From GW2011-AR1 sp964384965 (GTDB lineage: Archaea; Nanobdellota; Nanobdellia; Pacearchaeales; GW2011-AR1), in the NCBI GenBank assembly GCA_964384965.1, contig CAYLLR010000005.1:1-24167 (forward strand): 24,167 bases of DNA, written 5' to 3'. A program made the translations under genes and the position numbers. A model generated the notes under the pieces. That model saw only the letters and a program-made list of their open reading frames with translations. It was not told where the DNA came from and made no database searches. Positions within the stretch are counted from its first letter, which is position 1; the number at the start of each line of letters is the position of its first letter. This document shows, in pieces, positions 13,247 through 19,280 of the stretch.

Positions 13247-13447
13247 ATGTTACACATTAAAGATATTTTGTTTTCTTATAAAGAAGGGGTCGAAGTCATT
13301 TTAAAAAGAGAATATTCTAAAGATTATTCTTTTAAGGGATTATGGCCTTCAGAAATGGAAGTTCACATATATCTTAGAAATATAGAATCCAAGGAAGATT
13401 TTTATAAATTAATGGTCCCAAAACTTAAACAATTTCAACAAAAATGA
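13247..13447 (+). CDS. 66-residue hypothetical protein between acylphosphatase and RNase HI
   Basis: Not recognised. The product is soluble and compact: MLHIKDILFSYKEGVEVILK, then an aromatic stretch around SFKGLWPSEMEVHIYLRN and a C-terminal Lys/Gln helix. No cysteines, no membrane segment. The start lies one base after the acylphosphatase stop and the stop overlaps the RNase HI ATG (ATGA at 13444-13447), so it is translated as the middle member of a tight three-gene operon. This context, rather than any motif, is the reason to accept it as real. Confidence 0.7.
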   Translation: MLHIKDILFSYKEGVEVILKREYSKDYSFKGLWPSEMEVHIYLRNIESKEDFYKLMVPKLKQFQQK

Positions 13448-13860
13448 TTTATACTAATTCGGATGGAGGTTCGCGTGGAAATCCTGGGAATGCAGCAATA
13501 GGTGTCCTTGTAAGGAACGAAAAAGAAATTTTGGAGGAGTATGCAGAGGTTTTAGAAAAACAGACTACAAATAATGTTGCAGAGTATAAAGCGCTCATAA
13601 AAGCCCTTGAAGTTGCATCAAAGCATACACAAAAAAAAATAACTTGCTTTTTAGATTCGGAGTTGGTTGTGAAACAAATTTTGGGAAAATATAGGGTAAA
13701 AAATCCCCGGTTAATGAAACTTTTTTTAGAGGTGCAAAAACTTCAAAATCGTTTTGATAAAATAATTTATATACACATAAAAAGAGATGACAAATACCAA
13801 AAACGTGCAGATTATCTCTTAAATAAAAAACTCGATGAGAAATTTGGGAAGAGAAAATAG
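13444..13860 (+). CDS. rnhA: Ribonuclease HI
   Basis: Cuts the RNA strand of RNA/DNA hybrids using two metal ions. The 138-residue product has the four catalytic acidic residues in order: D7 in NSDGGSRGNPG, E47 in NNVAEYKAL, D71 in FLDSELVVKQ and D123 in KRADYLLNKK. The region before the last Asp reads HIKRDDKYQKRAD, close to the HxxRExN loop of archaeal/Bacillus-type enzymes but with Lys for the usual Asn. No hybrid-binding N-terminal domain. Start overlaps the previous gene by 4 bases. The last 42 bases overlap the reading frame of a probable broken minus-strand gene. Confidence 0.93.
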   Translation: MIYTNSDGGSRGNPGNAAIGVLVRNEKEILEEYAEVLEKQTTNNVAEYKALIKALEVASKHTQKKITCFLDSELVVKQILGKYRVKNPRLMKLFLEVQKLQNRFDKIIYIHIKRDDKYQKRADYLLNKKLDEKFGKRK

Positions 13861-14090
13861 GTCCTTTTTATGAATTTTATAATTGATTCTTCCGCAAAAA
13901 TCCATTGAAATCTTTTTGAAGATATTAGAAAAATGATCCATTTCAATTTCCTTTTTGGAGCCAAAGGAAACTCCCAAATTAATTTGAAAATCACAACTAA
14001 GAAAATTTTTTTCAAGGTATCTAATTTTTCTTTTAAGGATTTAGTTTCTTCGGAAGTTCCATTAAAAGTAAACATATTCAAGCCCATTTT
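13819..14090 (-). pseudogene. Probable frameshifted small gene, family not recognised
   Basis: From ATG 14087 the minus strand reads MGLNMFTFNGTSEETKSL and on to DTLKK; after an A7 run (14006-14012) the same frame becomes an unlikely Phe/Trp/Arg-rich sequence, whereas the neighbouring frame gives a much more protein-like continuation: NFLSCDFQINLGVSFGSKKE, EIEMDHFSNIFKK, SMDFCGRINYKIHKKDL, ending at TAA 13819-13821. One added A would join the two halves into about 90 residues. So it is either a gene with a single-base deletion or a sequencing error in a homopolymer. I do not recognise the product. It is convergent with and slightly overlaps RNase HI. Confidence 0.45.
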
Positions 14091-14131
14091 TTCACAAATA
14101 AATATTTTTTTGTTTATCTAAATACTAAAAA

Positions 14132-14140
14132 AATATAAAC
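14132..14140 (+). promoter_or_regulatory. TATA box for lysS
   Basis: AATATAAAC centred about 25 bases before ATG 14161. Confidence 0.5.
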
Positions 14141-14160
14141 CCTTTTTTGGTTCTTCAATA

Positions 14161-15648
14161 ATGGCAGAGAAATTTTTTTGGGCAGATGCAGTAGCAGAGA
14201 AAATAATTCACGAAAAGGGAGAAAAGGAATGTTATGTGTGCGCCTCGGGAATTACGCCCTCTGGGACGATTCACATAGGAAATTTTAGGGAGGTGATTAC
14301 TACAGATTTAGTTGTAAAAGCTTTAGAAAGGAGAGGAAAAAAAGTAAGATTCATTTATTCTTGGGATGATTTTGATCGTTTTAGAAAAGTTCCAAAGAAT
14401 ATTAATAAAGATTATGAAAGATACATTGGAATGCCTCTAAGCGAAATTCCCTCGCCATTTAAAAAGGATCAAAGCTATGCAGAATATTTTGAAAAAGAGT
14501 TTGAAAAATCGCTAAAAAAAGTGGGAATTTACCCAGAGTTCATCTATCAAAATAAAATGAATAAAAAAAGGGCATATGCAGAGCTGATTAAAAAAGGGTT
14601 AGACAAAACGCAGGAAATAAAAAAAATTTTGAATAAATACAGAAAGGAACCATTAAAAGAAGATTGGGTTCCCCTATTGGTTTATTGCGAAAAATGTAAA
14701 AAAGATTTCACAAAAATAATTTCTGTAAAGGGTTATGAAATAGAGTATGAATGTAAATGTGGATTTAGAAATAAAATTGATATAAGGAAAAAAGGAATTG
14801 TCAATGCTCCTTGGAGAGTAAATTGGCCGTTAAGGTGGAAATATGAGGGCGTGGATTTTGAACCCGGAGGAATTGACCATAGCGTCGAGGGAGGTTCCTT
14901 CACAACTGCAAAAGAAATAATAAAGATTGTTTTTAATGGAGAACCTCCAATATACCAATTTTATGATTGGGTAAAGATAAAAGGGGGAAAAGAGTTTTCA
15001 AGTTCGGCAGGAAATGTTCTAACCTTAGATGATGTAGAAGAAATATACGAACCGGAGATTTTAAGGTACCTTTTTGTAGGAACAAAACCAAAATCGGGTT
15101 TTCAGATTAGTTTTGATAATGATGTGATAAAAATATATGAGGATTATGATTTATTGGAGAGGAAGTACTATGAAGGAAAGTTAGACGAAAAAGAAAAAAG
15201 AATTTATGAATTATCGAGATTAAAAATTACAAAGAAGAAGCCAGAAAGAATTAGTTTTAGGCATTTAATAACTCTTGTTCAAATAGGGCGTCTTGATGGA
15301 TTGAATGAGGAATCAAAGAAAAGGGCGGAAAAAGTAAAAAATTGGTTAGAAAAATATGCGGATGAGGATATGAAATTTGAAGTTCAAGAAAAACCTCCGG
15401 TCAAATTTCAAGGAATTCAAAGAGAAGCACTTTTAGAATTAAGGAATTTTTTAAAATTAAAAGATTATAATGAGGAAGAATTATTTAATGGTTTTTATGA
15501 AATTTGTGAAAAATTAAAAATAAAAAACACTGATTTTTTTAAATCAGCCTATCTTTTAATTATTAATGAAAAGAAGGGGCCGAGACTTGCAAGTTTAATT
15601 TTAAGCATAGGAAAAGATAAAATTATAAAACTTTTAGAACAGATTTAA
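14161..15648 (+). CDS. lysS: Lysine--tRNA ligase, class I (archaeal)
   Basis: Charges tRNA-Lys. It is the class I enzyme typical of archaea, unrelated to the class II enzyme of most bacteria. The 495-residue product shows FFWADAVAEKI at the N-terminus, the HIGH motif in PSGTIHIGNFRE (residues 33-44), YSWDDFDRFRKVP (66-78), a zinc knuckle with C176-x-x-C179 and C198-x-C200, the tRNA/active-site segment PGGIDHSVEGGSF (235-247), and the KMSKS-equivalent KEFSSSAGN at 277-285. The C-terminal helix-bundle domain (after about residue 340) binds the anticodon. Full length and intact. The leaderless start has a TATA box. Confidence 0.96.
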   Translation: MAEKFFWADAVAEKIIHEKGEKECYVCASGITPSGTIHIGNFREVITTDLVVKALERRGKKVRFIYSWDDFDRFRKVPKNINKDYERYIGMPLSEIPSPFKKDQSYAEYFEKEFEKSLKKVGIYPEFIYQNKMNKKRAYAELIKKGLDKTQEIKKILNKYRKEPLKEDWVPLLVYCEKCKKDFTKIISVKGYEIEYECKCGFRNKIDIRKKGIVNAPWRVNWPLRWKYEGVDFEPGGIDHSVEGGSFTTAKEIIKIVFNGEPPIYQFYDWVKIKGGKEFSSSAGNVLTLDDVEEIYEPEILRYLFVGTKPKSGFQISFDNDVIKIYEDYDLLERKYYEGKLDEKEKRIYELSRLKITKKKPERISFRHLITLVQIGRLDGLNEESKKRAEKVKNWLEKYADEDMKFEVQEKPPVKFQGIQREALLELRNFLKLKDYNEEELFNGFYEICEKLKIKNTDFFKSAYLLIINEKKGPRLASLILSIGKDKIIKLLEQI

Positions 15649-15696
15649 TAAATTTGGGGGAAGTTTGTAAAAACACTAAAAATCCCGAATAGTCAA

Positions 15697-15706
15697 ATAT
15701 TTAAAT
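15697..15706 (+). promoter_or_regulatory. TATA box for the leader ORF and the 44-residue membrane protein
   Basis: ATATTTAAAT is centred 25 bases before ATG 15727, not before the ATG of the larger ORF at 15767, so transcription probably starts at the first ATG. Confidence 0.55.
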
Positions 15707-15726
15707 CCTTTTTTCCTCTGTAATAT

Positions 15727-15765
15727 ATGAGTTCGCTCAATATAGTTACAAAGGGGGATCAGTAA
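15727..15765 (+). CDS. Possible 12-residue leaderless leader peptide
   Basis: ATG 15727 coincides with the start site predicted from the TATA box and opens a frame MSSLNIVTKGDQ ending in TAA 15763-15765, one base before the ATG of the 44-residue protein. The Shine-Dalgarno of the next gene lies inside it (15753-15760). It could be a translated leader coupling the two, or simply a 40-base untranslated region that happens to begin with ATG. Evidence is positional only. Confidence 0.3.
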   Translation: MSSLNIVTKGDQ

Positions 15766-15766
15766 A

Positions 15767-15901
15767 ATGGTTGATTGGTGGAGATTTGCTATTGGGATCT
15801 TAGGAGTCATCGGAGTTGCCGGACAAGGATTGGCAGACTGGGGATCTTGGCTTGTAGGTCTTGCATTTCTAACTCTTTTCGTTAGAAGTTTCGCAGAATA
15901 A
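15767..15901 (+). CDS. 44-residue membrane microprotein
   Basis: The product begins MVDWWRFAIGILGVIGVAG and ends LAFLTLFVRSFAE. It has two short hydrophobic stretches (residues 7-19 and 27-40) separated by QGLADWGSW, with four tryptophans; it could be a hairpin or one tilted membrane helix. A strong Shine-Dalgarno GGGGGATC (15753-15760) sits six bases before the ATG. Third-position G and C are more frequent than in neighbouring genes by eye, compatible with high expression. A T-rich terminator follows closely. No family recognised. It is too short for usual gene finders but promoter, ribosome site, composition and terminator all fit a real gene. Confidence 0.65.
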   Translation: MVDWWRFAIGILGVIGVAGQGLADWGSWLVGLAFLTLFVRSFAE

Positions 15902-15923
15902 AAAGTTTTTAAATTAAAATTTA

Positions 15924-15938
15924 TTTTTTTATTTTTTT
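15924..15938 (+). terminator. T-rich terminator after the 44-residue protein gene
   Basis: TTTTTTTATTTTTTT begins about 22 bases after the stop codon, a typical archaeal U-run terminator. Confidence 0.5.
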
Positions 15939-16208
15939 CTAATTGGAAATTTCTTTCAAGGGCATTCTATAGAGGTTTCCATTTTTTATCTTTTGATACA
16001 AAAGGATAATTTTTAACATTTTTTATTTTGTCAGGCTTTCCCCCGTCTATTTTTCTTCTTTCATTAGTCCTAATCTAAGAATGAACAGAAAAATTAATGG
16101 GGTATAAAGTGAATTTATAAGGAGAAAAAATTATAATTTGTTTTTCTTAGAAGTTTATCAAATTTTTTGTTGAAATTATTCATTTTCATTTTTTAAAACA
16201 AAAGAAAA
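15939..16208. other. Gap before the histone gene, possible coding remnant on the minus strand
   Basis: No intact gene. On the minus strand one frame between about 16080 and 15940 reads IRTNERRKIDGGKPDK, then NVKNYPFVSKDKKWKPL, a stop (TAG), then NALERNFQLEK. It is more protein-like than the other frames and may be a degraded gene fragment, but I do not recognise it and there is no start or promoter. Treated as unexplained intergenic sequence. Confidence 0.3.
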
Positions 16209-16218
16209 CTTAATAAAT
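16209..16218 (+). promoter_or_regulatory. TATA box for the histone gene
   Basis: CTTAATAAAT centred 25 bases before ATG 16239, implying a leaderless mRNA. Confidence 0.5.
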
Positions 16219-16238
16219 CTTTTTTACATAATTTAATC

Positions 16239-16427
16239 ATGACATTAATAGTAAAATCAAATATAAAGAGAGTTGTGAAGGAAATTCAAAAGGGCAGTGA
16301 AGACGTAACTTCCGTTGCAGAAGAAGTTGGTGTTGCTTTGGAAAAAAAAGTTGAGGCTATTCTCGAGGACGCCATCGAAAGAGCTAAGAAAAACCATAGA
16401 AGGACCCTCCATGCGAGAGACTTATAA
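16239..16427 (+). CDS. Archaeal histone
   Basis: Single histone-fold DNA-wrapping protein that forms dimers and stacks along DNA. The 62-residue product covers helix 1 (VKSNIKRVVKEIQKG), the central long helix (SVAEEVGVALEKKVEAILED plus AIERAKKN) and the C-terminal part with HRRTLHARDL, where archaeal histones usually have the conserved K/R-TLMARDL-like ending. It is slightly shorter than HMf-type histones (66-69), and the usual N-terminal R-I-P-x-A start is replaced by MTLIVKSNI. No extra tail. Its own promoter; the gene stands alone. Family assignment is secure. Confidence 0.92.
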   Translation: MTLIVKSNIKRVVKEIQKGSEDVTSVAEEVGVALEKKVEAILEDAIERAKKNHRRTLHARDL

Positions 16428-16530
16428 AATTAATCTTTACTTCAATATATTTTAGAATATACAGTTTTTATCAAATATCTAATGGGGTAATAAAAAATCA
16501 GATAAATTTCTAATAAAATTTGTTTATTTA

Positions 16531-16656
16531 ATGGTGGCAAAAAGAAAGTTAAACATAAAGAAAAAAGTTTCCCCTAAGTTTGCAGGAGTTTTGGCTGTAA
16601 TTTCCATGATTGGATTTTTAGAAATTCTTTTAATAAATTTTTCGAAATTTCTATAA
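16531..16656 (+). CDS. 41-residue basic single-helix membrane protein
   Basis: ATG 16531 opens MVAKRKLNIKKKVSPK, followed by a hydrophobic helix FAGVLAVISMIGFLEILLIN and a short end KFL. N-terminal positive charges predict an N-in orientation. The stop TAA (16654-16656) is directly followed by ATG 16657, the apparent start of the next, frameshifted membrane gene, so the two probably formed an operon. Boxes TTCTAATAAAA and TTTATTTAA lie just upstream. Not recognised; accepted because of sensible composition and the abutting gene. Confidence 0.5.
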   Translation: MVAKRKLNIKKKVSPKFAGVLAVISMIGFLEILLINFSKFL

Positions 16657-16930
16657 ATGAATATTCTACTTTTCTTTGTTAACGATTATGAGCGTTGGAT
16701 TTATTCTTGTTTCAAATCCTAAATCTTGTATAAAACTTCTAAAAAGAAATTTGATTAACAATTTTTTCAAGATTAACTACGCTAGTTTTGGGACTTTTGG
16801 CAATAATTGCCGGAATTTTAAGTTTGCCCTTTATGGATATGAAGCACCCAATCCTCTATCCGACATTAGGATTATCTCGATAATTTCTATAATTTTCATA
16901 ATTGTTCAAACTTTGATTGTCGAAGAGTAG
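16657..16930 (+). pseudogene. Multiply frameshifted small membrane protein gene
   Basis: Three reading-frame pieces join into one plausible multi-helix protein of about 90 residues: MNILL from ATG 16657; after a shift near the T run 16670-16673, SLLTIMSVGFILVSNPK and SCIKLLKRN; after a shift in the T6 run 16761-16766, SRLTTLVLGLLAIIAGILSL and PFMDMKHPILYPTLG; after a third shift near 16878-16882, IISIISIIFIIVQTLIVEE to TAG 16928-16930. Each single frame alone is either closed or loses hydrophobic pattern. Three one-base changes in 270 bases suggest a pseudogene, although two lie in homopolymers where sequencing errors are common. The family is not recognised; the layout is helix, NPK loop, helix, helix. 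Confidence 0.6.
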
Positions 16931-17088
16931 TTTAACTAATTCTAATTTATCTGATTTATAAAATTTATAAATATTCGTTTGACAAAAGTCAAATCGGAAA
17001 AAATTCAAAAAGGAATAGTGGAATATTTTTAACAAAGAGGGGGATTCATCTTTTATTGTTTTTTTAAATAAGTAATCTTTTAATAGTT

Positions 17089-17652
17089 ATGTTTGTTTTT
17101 CATCGTATGAAAAGAGTAAATAAAGAAGCTAAAGAAAAATTTATGAGCAGGATAAAAAAAGCCAATGATTTTGAATACGAAACTTCGTGGGAGGGAGGGA
17201 TTCCTGTTTCAAAGGAGAAATCTAAAATTAGGAAAGGAAAAACATCCCGTGCCAGAGGGGCAAGGTTTGAATTGAAAGTTCGGAGAGATTTAGAATCCAA
17301 AGGAAGAATCGTCGATAAATGGACAAATAATGTGGACCTCGAAAAAAAAGAACTAATTATTGCAAAAAGAAAATATAACCCCTATTCCAAAGTTATGACG
17401 ATAGGAACAGGTTTTCCCGACTTTATATCTCTCGCACATATCCATAATGGAATGTATAGTGTTATCGGGGTAGAAGTTAAAATCAATGGAGTTCTTTCAA
17501 AAATAGAAAAAGAAAAGTGCAGATGGTATTTGGAGAAAAAAATATTCTCCGAAATTTGGATTGCTAAAGCAAGAAAGAACGGAAGGAAAATTGAAATCGA
17601 ATACATAGATTTTGGAGAGAGCGACCAAAAAAATAAAAAAATAAAAATTTAA
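17089..17652 (+). CDS. PD-(D/E)XK superfamily nuclease-like protein
   Basis: The 187-residue product has the order of elements found in restriction-endonuclease-fold proteins such as Hjc and VRR-NUC: a basic N-terminal part, then RARGARFELKVRRDLESKG (residues 54-72) with helix Glu E61, then G-x-G-F-P-D111 in IGTGFPDFISL, then the E129-V-K131 strand in IGVEVKINGVLSK, and a following helix with KEKCRWYLEKKI. D111, E129 and K131 would be the metal-binding catalytic triad. It probably acts on DNA in repair or recombination; a specific role such as Holliday-junction cleavage is not provable here. Start: ATG 17089 has TTTTAAATAAG about 25 bases upstream; Met 7 is the alternative. An exported helix-hairpin-helix gene follows after 24 bases. 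Confidence 0.75.
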   Translation: MFVFHRMKRVNKEAKEKFMSRIKKANDFEYETSWEGGIPVSKEKSKIRKGKTSRARGARFELKVRRDLESKGRIVDKWTNNVDLEKKELIIAKRKYNPYSKVMTIGTGFPDFISLAHIHNGMYSVIGVEVKINGVLSKIEKEKCRWYLEKKIFSEIWIAKARKNGRKIEIEYIDFGESDQKNKKIKI

Positions 17653-17676
17653 AAGATTTTCACTCTTTCATAAATT

Positions 17677-18177
17677 ATGGGAAAACTAATTTTAATTTTT
17701 TCAATAATTTTAATTCTAAGCCAGGTTAATGCATTATGCAGTAAAAACCAAATCAATATAAATACGGATTCAAATGAAAATTTGCAAAAATTGTATGGGA
17801 TAGGAATTTCAAAATCCCAAGCAATTATAGATTCAAGACCTTTCAATTCAATAGAAGATTTAGTGGGCGTGAAAGGAATTGGAGAAAAAACCTTAGAAAA
17901 AATAAAAGAGCAGGGGTTGGCGTGCGTTGAGAATAAAAACACGAGTGGAAAAAGAACATTTAATTCTTCTCTCGACAAAAATGAACAATCAGATAAATTT
18001 TCTCAAAATTTATTCGAACCAATAAAAATCTCTCCAAAAAGTATAAAAAGTGCAAATTCCCAGAAAAGTAAGGAGAAAGAGGTTCCTCCAAAATATCTTT
18101 TATGGATATTTTTGGCCTTGCTTTTGTTTCTCTTTATGGTAAAACCGAGGAAAAGAAAAAATGAGTGGAAAGGATGA
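17677..18177 (+). CDS. Exported, membrane-anchored helix-hairpin-helix (ComEA-like) protein
   Basis: The 166-residue product has a signal peptide or anchor at residues 3-19 (LILIFSIILILSQVNA), then a tandem helix-hairpin-helix unit at about 27-80 with ININTDSNENLQKLYGIG, ISKSQAIIDSRPF and LVGVKGIGEKTLEKI, the pattern of ComEA, then an unstructured Ser/Lys-rich linker, a C-terminal helix YLLWIFLALLLFLFMV (about 140-155) and a basic tail. The DNA-binding-like domain is thus held outside the cell. In bacteria such ComEA domains bind incoming DNA; a similar role in an archaeon that depends on scavenged nucleotides is attractive but unproven. Cysteines at C21 and C82 flank the domain. The 3' end overlaps the next gene by 17 bases. 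Confidence 0.82.
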   Translation: MGKLILIFSIILILSQVNALCSKNQININTDSNENLQKLYGIGISKSQAIIDSRPFNSIEDLVGVKGIGEKTLEKIKEQGLACVENKNTSGKRTFNSSLDKNEQSDKFSQNLFEPIKISPKSIKSANSQKSKEKEVPPKYLLWIFLALLLFLFMVKPRKRKNEWKG

Positions 18178-18577
18178 AGATGGGAAAATTACGGCGATTA
18201 TGATAGTCGAAGTAATGGGAAGACCAAAGAAACATTTAACTGAAACTTTAGAGGAACTTTCAAAAAACATGGGTGAAGAGAAAGGTGTAAAGATTGTAAA
18301 TAAAAAAATTAACAAACCTGTGGAAATAAAGGACCAAAAAAATTTATTTACGGCCTTTATGGAGATTGAGGTGGAAGTTGACGAACCATTGAGATTGGTG
18401 GCTTTGATTTTTAAATATATGCCGGCACATATAGAAATTATAGAACCAGAAAATTTCATTTTATCAAATAATGAATTTGGGGAGGTTCTTAATGAACTTA
18501 CGAGGAGATTGCATAGATATGAGGAACTTGTAAAAGTTTTACAATTTGAAATGGAAAAGAATTCAAGAAAAGAATGA
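18161..18577 (+). CDS. Hypothetical 138-residue protein, possibly ACT/ferredoxin-like fold
   Basis: Not recognised with certainty. The product begins MSGKDEDGKITAIMIVEVMG, then a helix RPKKHLTETLEELSKNMG, a strand KGVKIVNKKIN, a segment FTAFMEIEVEVDEPLRLVAL and IFKYMPAHIEIIEPENF, then a long C-terminal helix NELTRRLHRYEELVKVLQFE. The beta-alpha-beta pattern in the first 100 residues recalls small regulatory domains of the ACT type, and the final helix could dimerise as a coiled coil. No catalytic motif, no membrane segment. The start overlaps the upstream exported HhH gene by 17 bases, so they share a transcript; the end overlaps a convergent gene by 15 bases. Confidence 0.75.
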   Translation: MSGKDEDGKITAIMIVEVMGRPKKHLTETLEELSKNMGEEKGVKIVNKKINKPVEIKDQKNLFTAFMEIEVEVDEPLRLVALIFKYMPAHIEIIEPENFILSNNEFGEVLNELTRRLHRYEELVKVLQFEMEKNSRKE

Positions 18578-19261
18578 GGATTGCCCTTTTATATTTACCC
18601 CAAAAGTACGACCATCGGAATCACTACTATCCCAGTAATCGCCATCAACAACCAAACTATCCTTAAGACCCCGAAGACTGGATAAAGCAGACATTCTTGT
18701 TTTCTCTTCATCAACAGAATTGAAACTAAAAATGTAATTTCTCTTTCTATATTTTGAAGCGATTTCCGATATCTTTTCTGCTCCTTCTTTCCCATACCTT
18801 GCAATAATATGCGGATTTTTTAAGAATTTTAAGAGGGTTTGTTCACCAATTTTATATCCAAACGGGACAAATTTTACATTAGAATCATTTTTTCTTAATC
18901 TCTCAACTAAAGAATTTTTATCCATTTGTAATTTTCCATTAACTATTTGAGGATTATATTCAAGAATTACTCCATTATTCACTTCGTCCCTTGATTTTGG
19001 CAAATATAAATTTCCTGTAAATTCCCAAAGCCAACTTTTTTTTAGAATTTCAATTATTTCCGATTCATATTCTCCTTCTGGATTTTTCCAAGCATCATAA
19101 ACTAAGGATACAATTTCTGGAGAAGTTGGTCTTTTTAATCCAGCTTTATCAATTTGTTCGGCAACATAGCCATATTTTCCTTTAAAGGATGGATAAATAA
19201 AACCAATTTCTTTTCCTTCATGAGGAACTTTCAATTTAGTATATCTCCTTTCTACTTTCAT
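18563..19261 (-). CDS. Hypothetical 232-residue protein
   Basis: Not recognised. The product is soluble with mixed alpha/beta composition: KVPHEGKEIGFIYPSFKGKY near the N-terminus, then TSPEIVSLVYDAWKNP, SWLWEFTGNLYLP (about residues 77-89), VILEYNPQIVNGKLQMDK, VKFVPFGYKIGEQTLLKFLK (130-155), HIIARYGKEGAEKISEIA and an aspartate-rich end with VDGDYWDSSDSDGRTFGV. The D-x-D and DSSDSDGR stretch near the C-terminus might bind a metal or nucleotide, but this is speculative. It has its own gap from the surface operon downstream (19 bases), so it may be co-transcribed with nothing: it is the last gene read leftward from that cluster and could be its final member. Confidence 0.7.
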   Translation of the reverse strand: MKVERRYTKLKVPHEGKEIGFIYPSFKGKYGYVAEQIDKAGLKRPTSPEIVSLVYDAWKNPEGEYESEIIEILKKSWLWEFTGNLYLPKSRDEVNNGVILEYNPQIVNGKLQMDKNSLVERLRKNDSNVKFVPFGYKIGEQTLLKFLKNPHIIARYGKEGAEKISEIASKYRKRNYIFSFNSVDEEKTRMSALSSLRGLKDSLVVDGDYWDSSDSDGRTFGVNIKGQSSFFS

Positions 19262-19280
19262 ATAAATTTTGAGAAACTCT

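Noticed and set aside
16676..16930. Reading the 84-codon frame from TTG 16676 as one intact protein
   Set aside because: Its middle third (KINYASFGTFGNNCRNFKFA) loses hydrophobic pattern, while the next frame there gives a clean membrane helix; a frameshifted gene explains it better.
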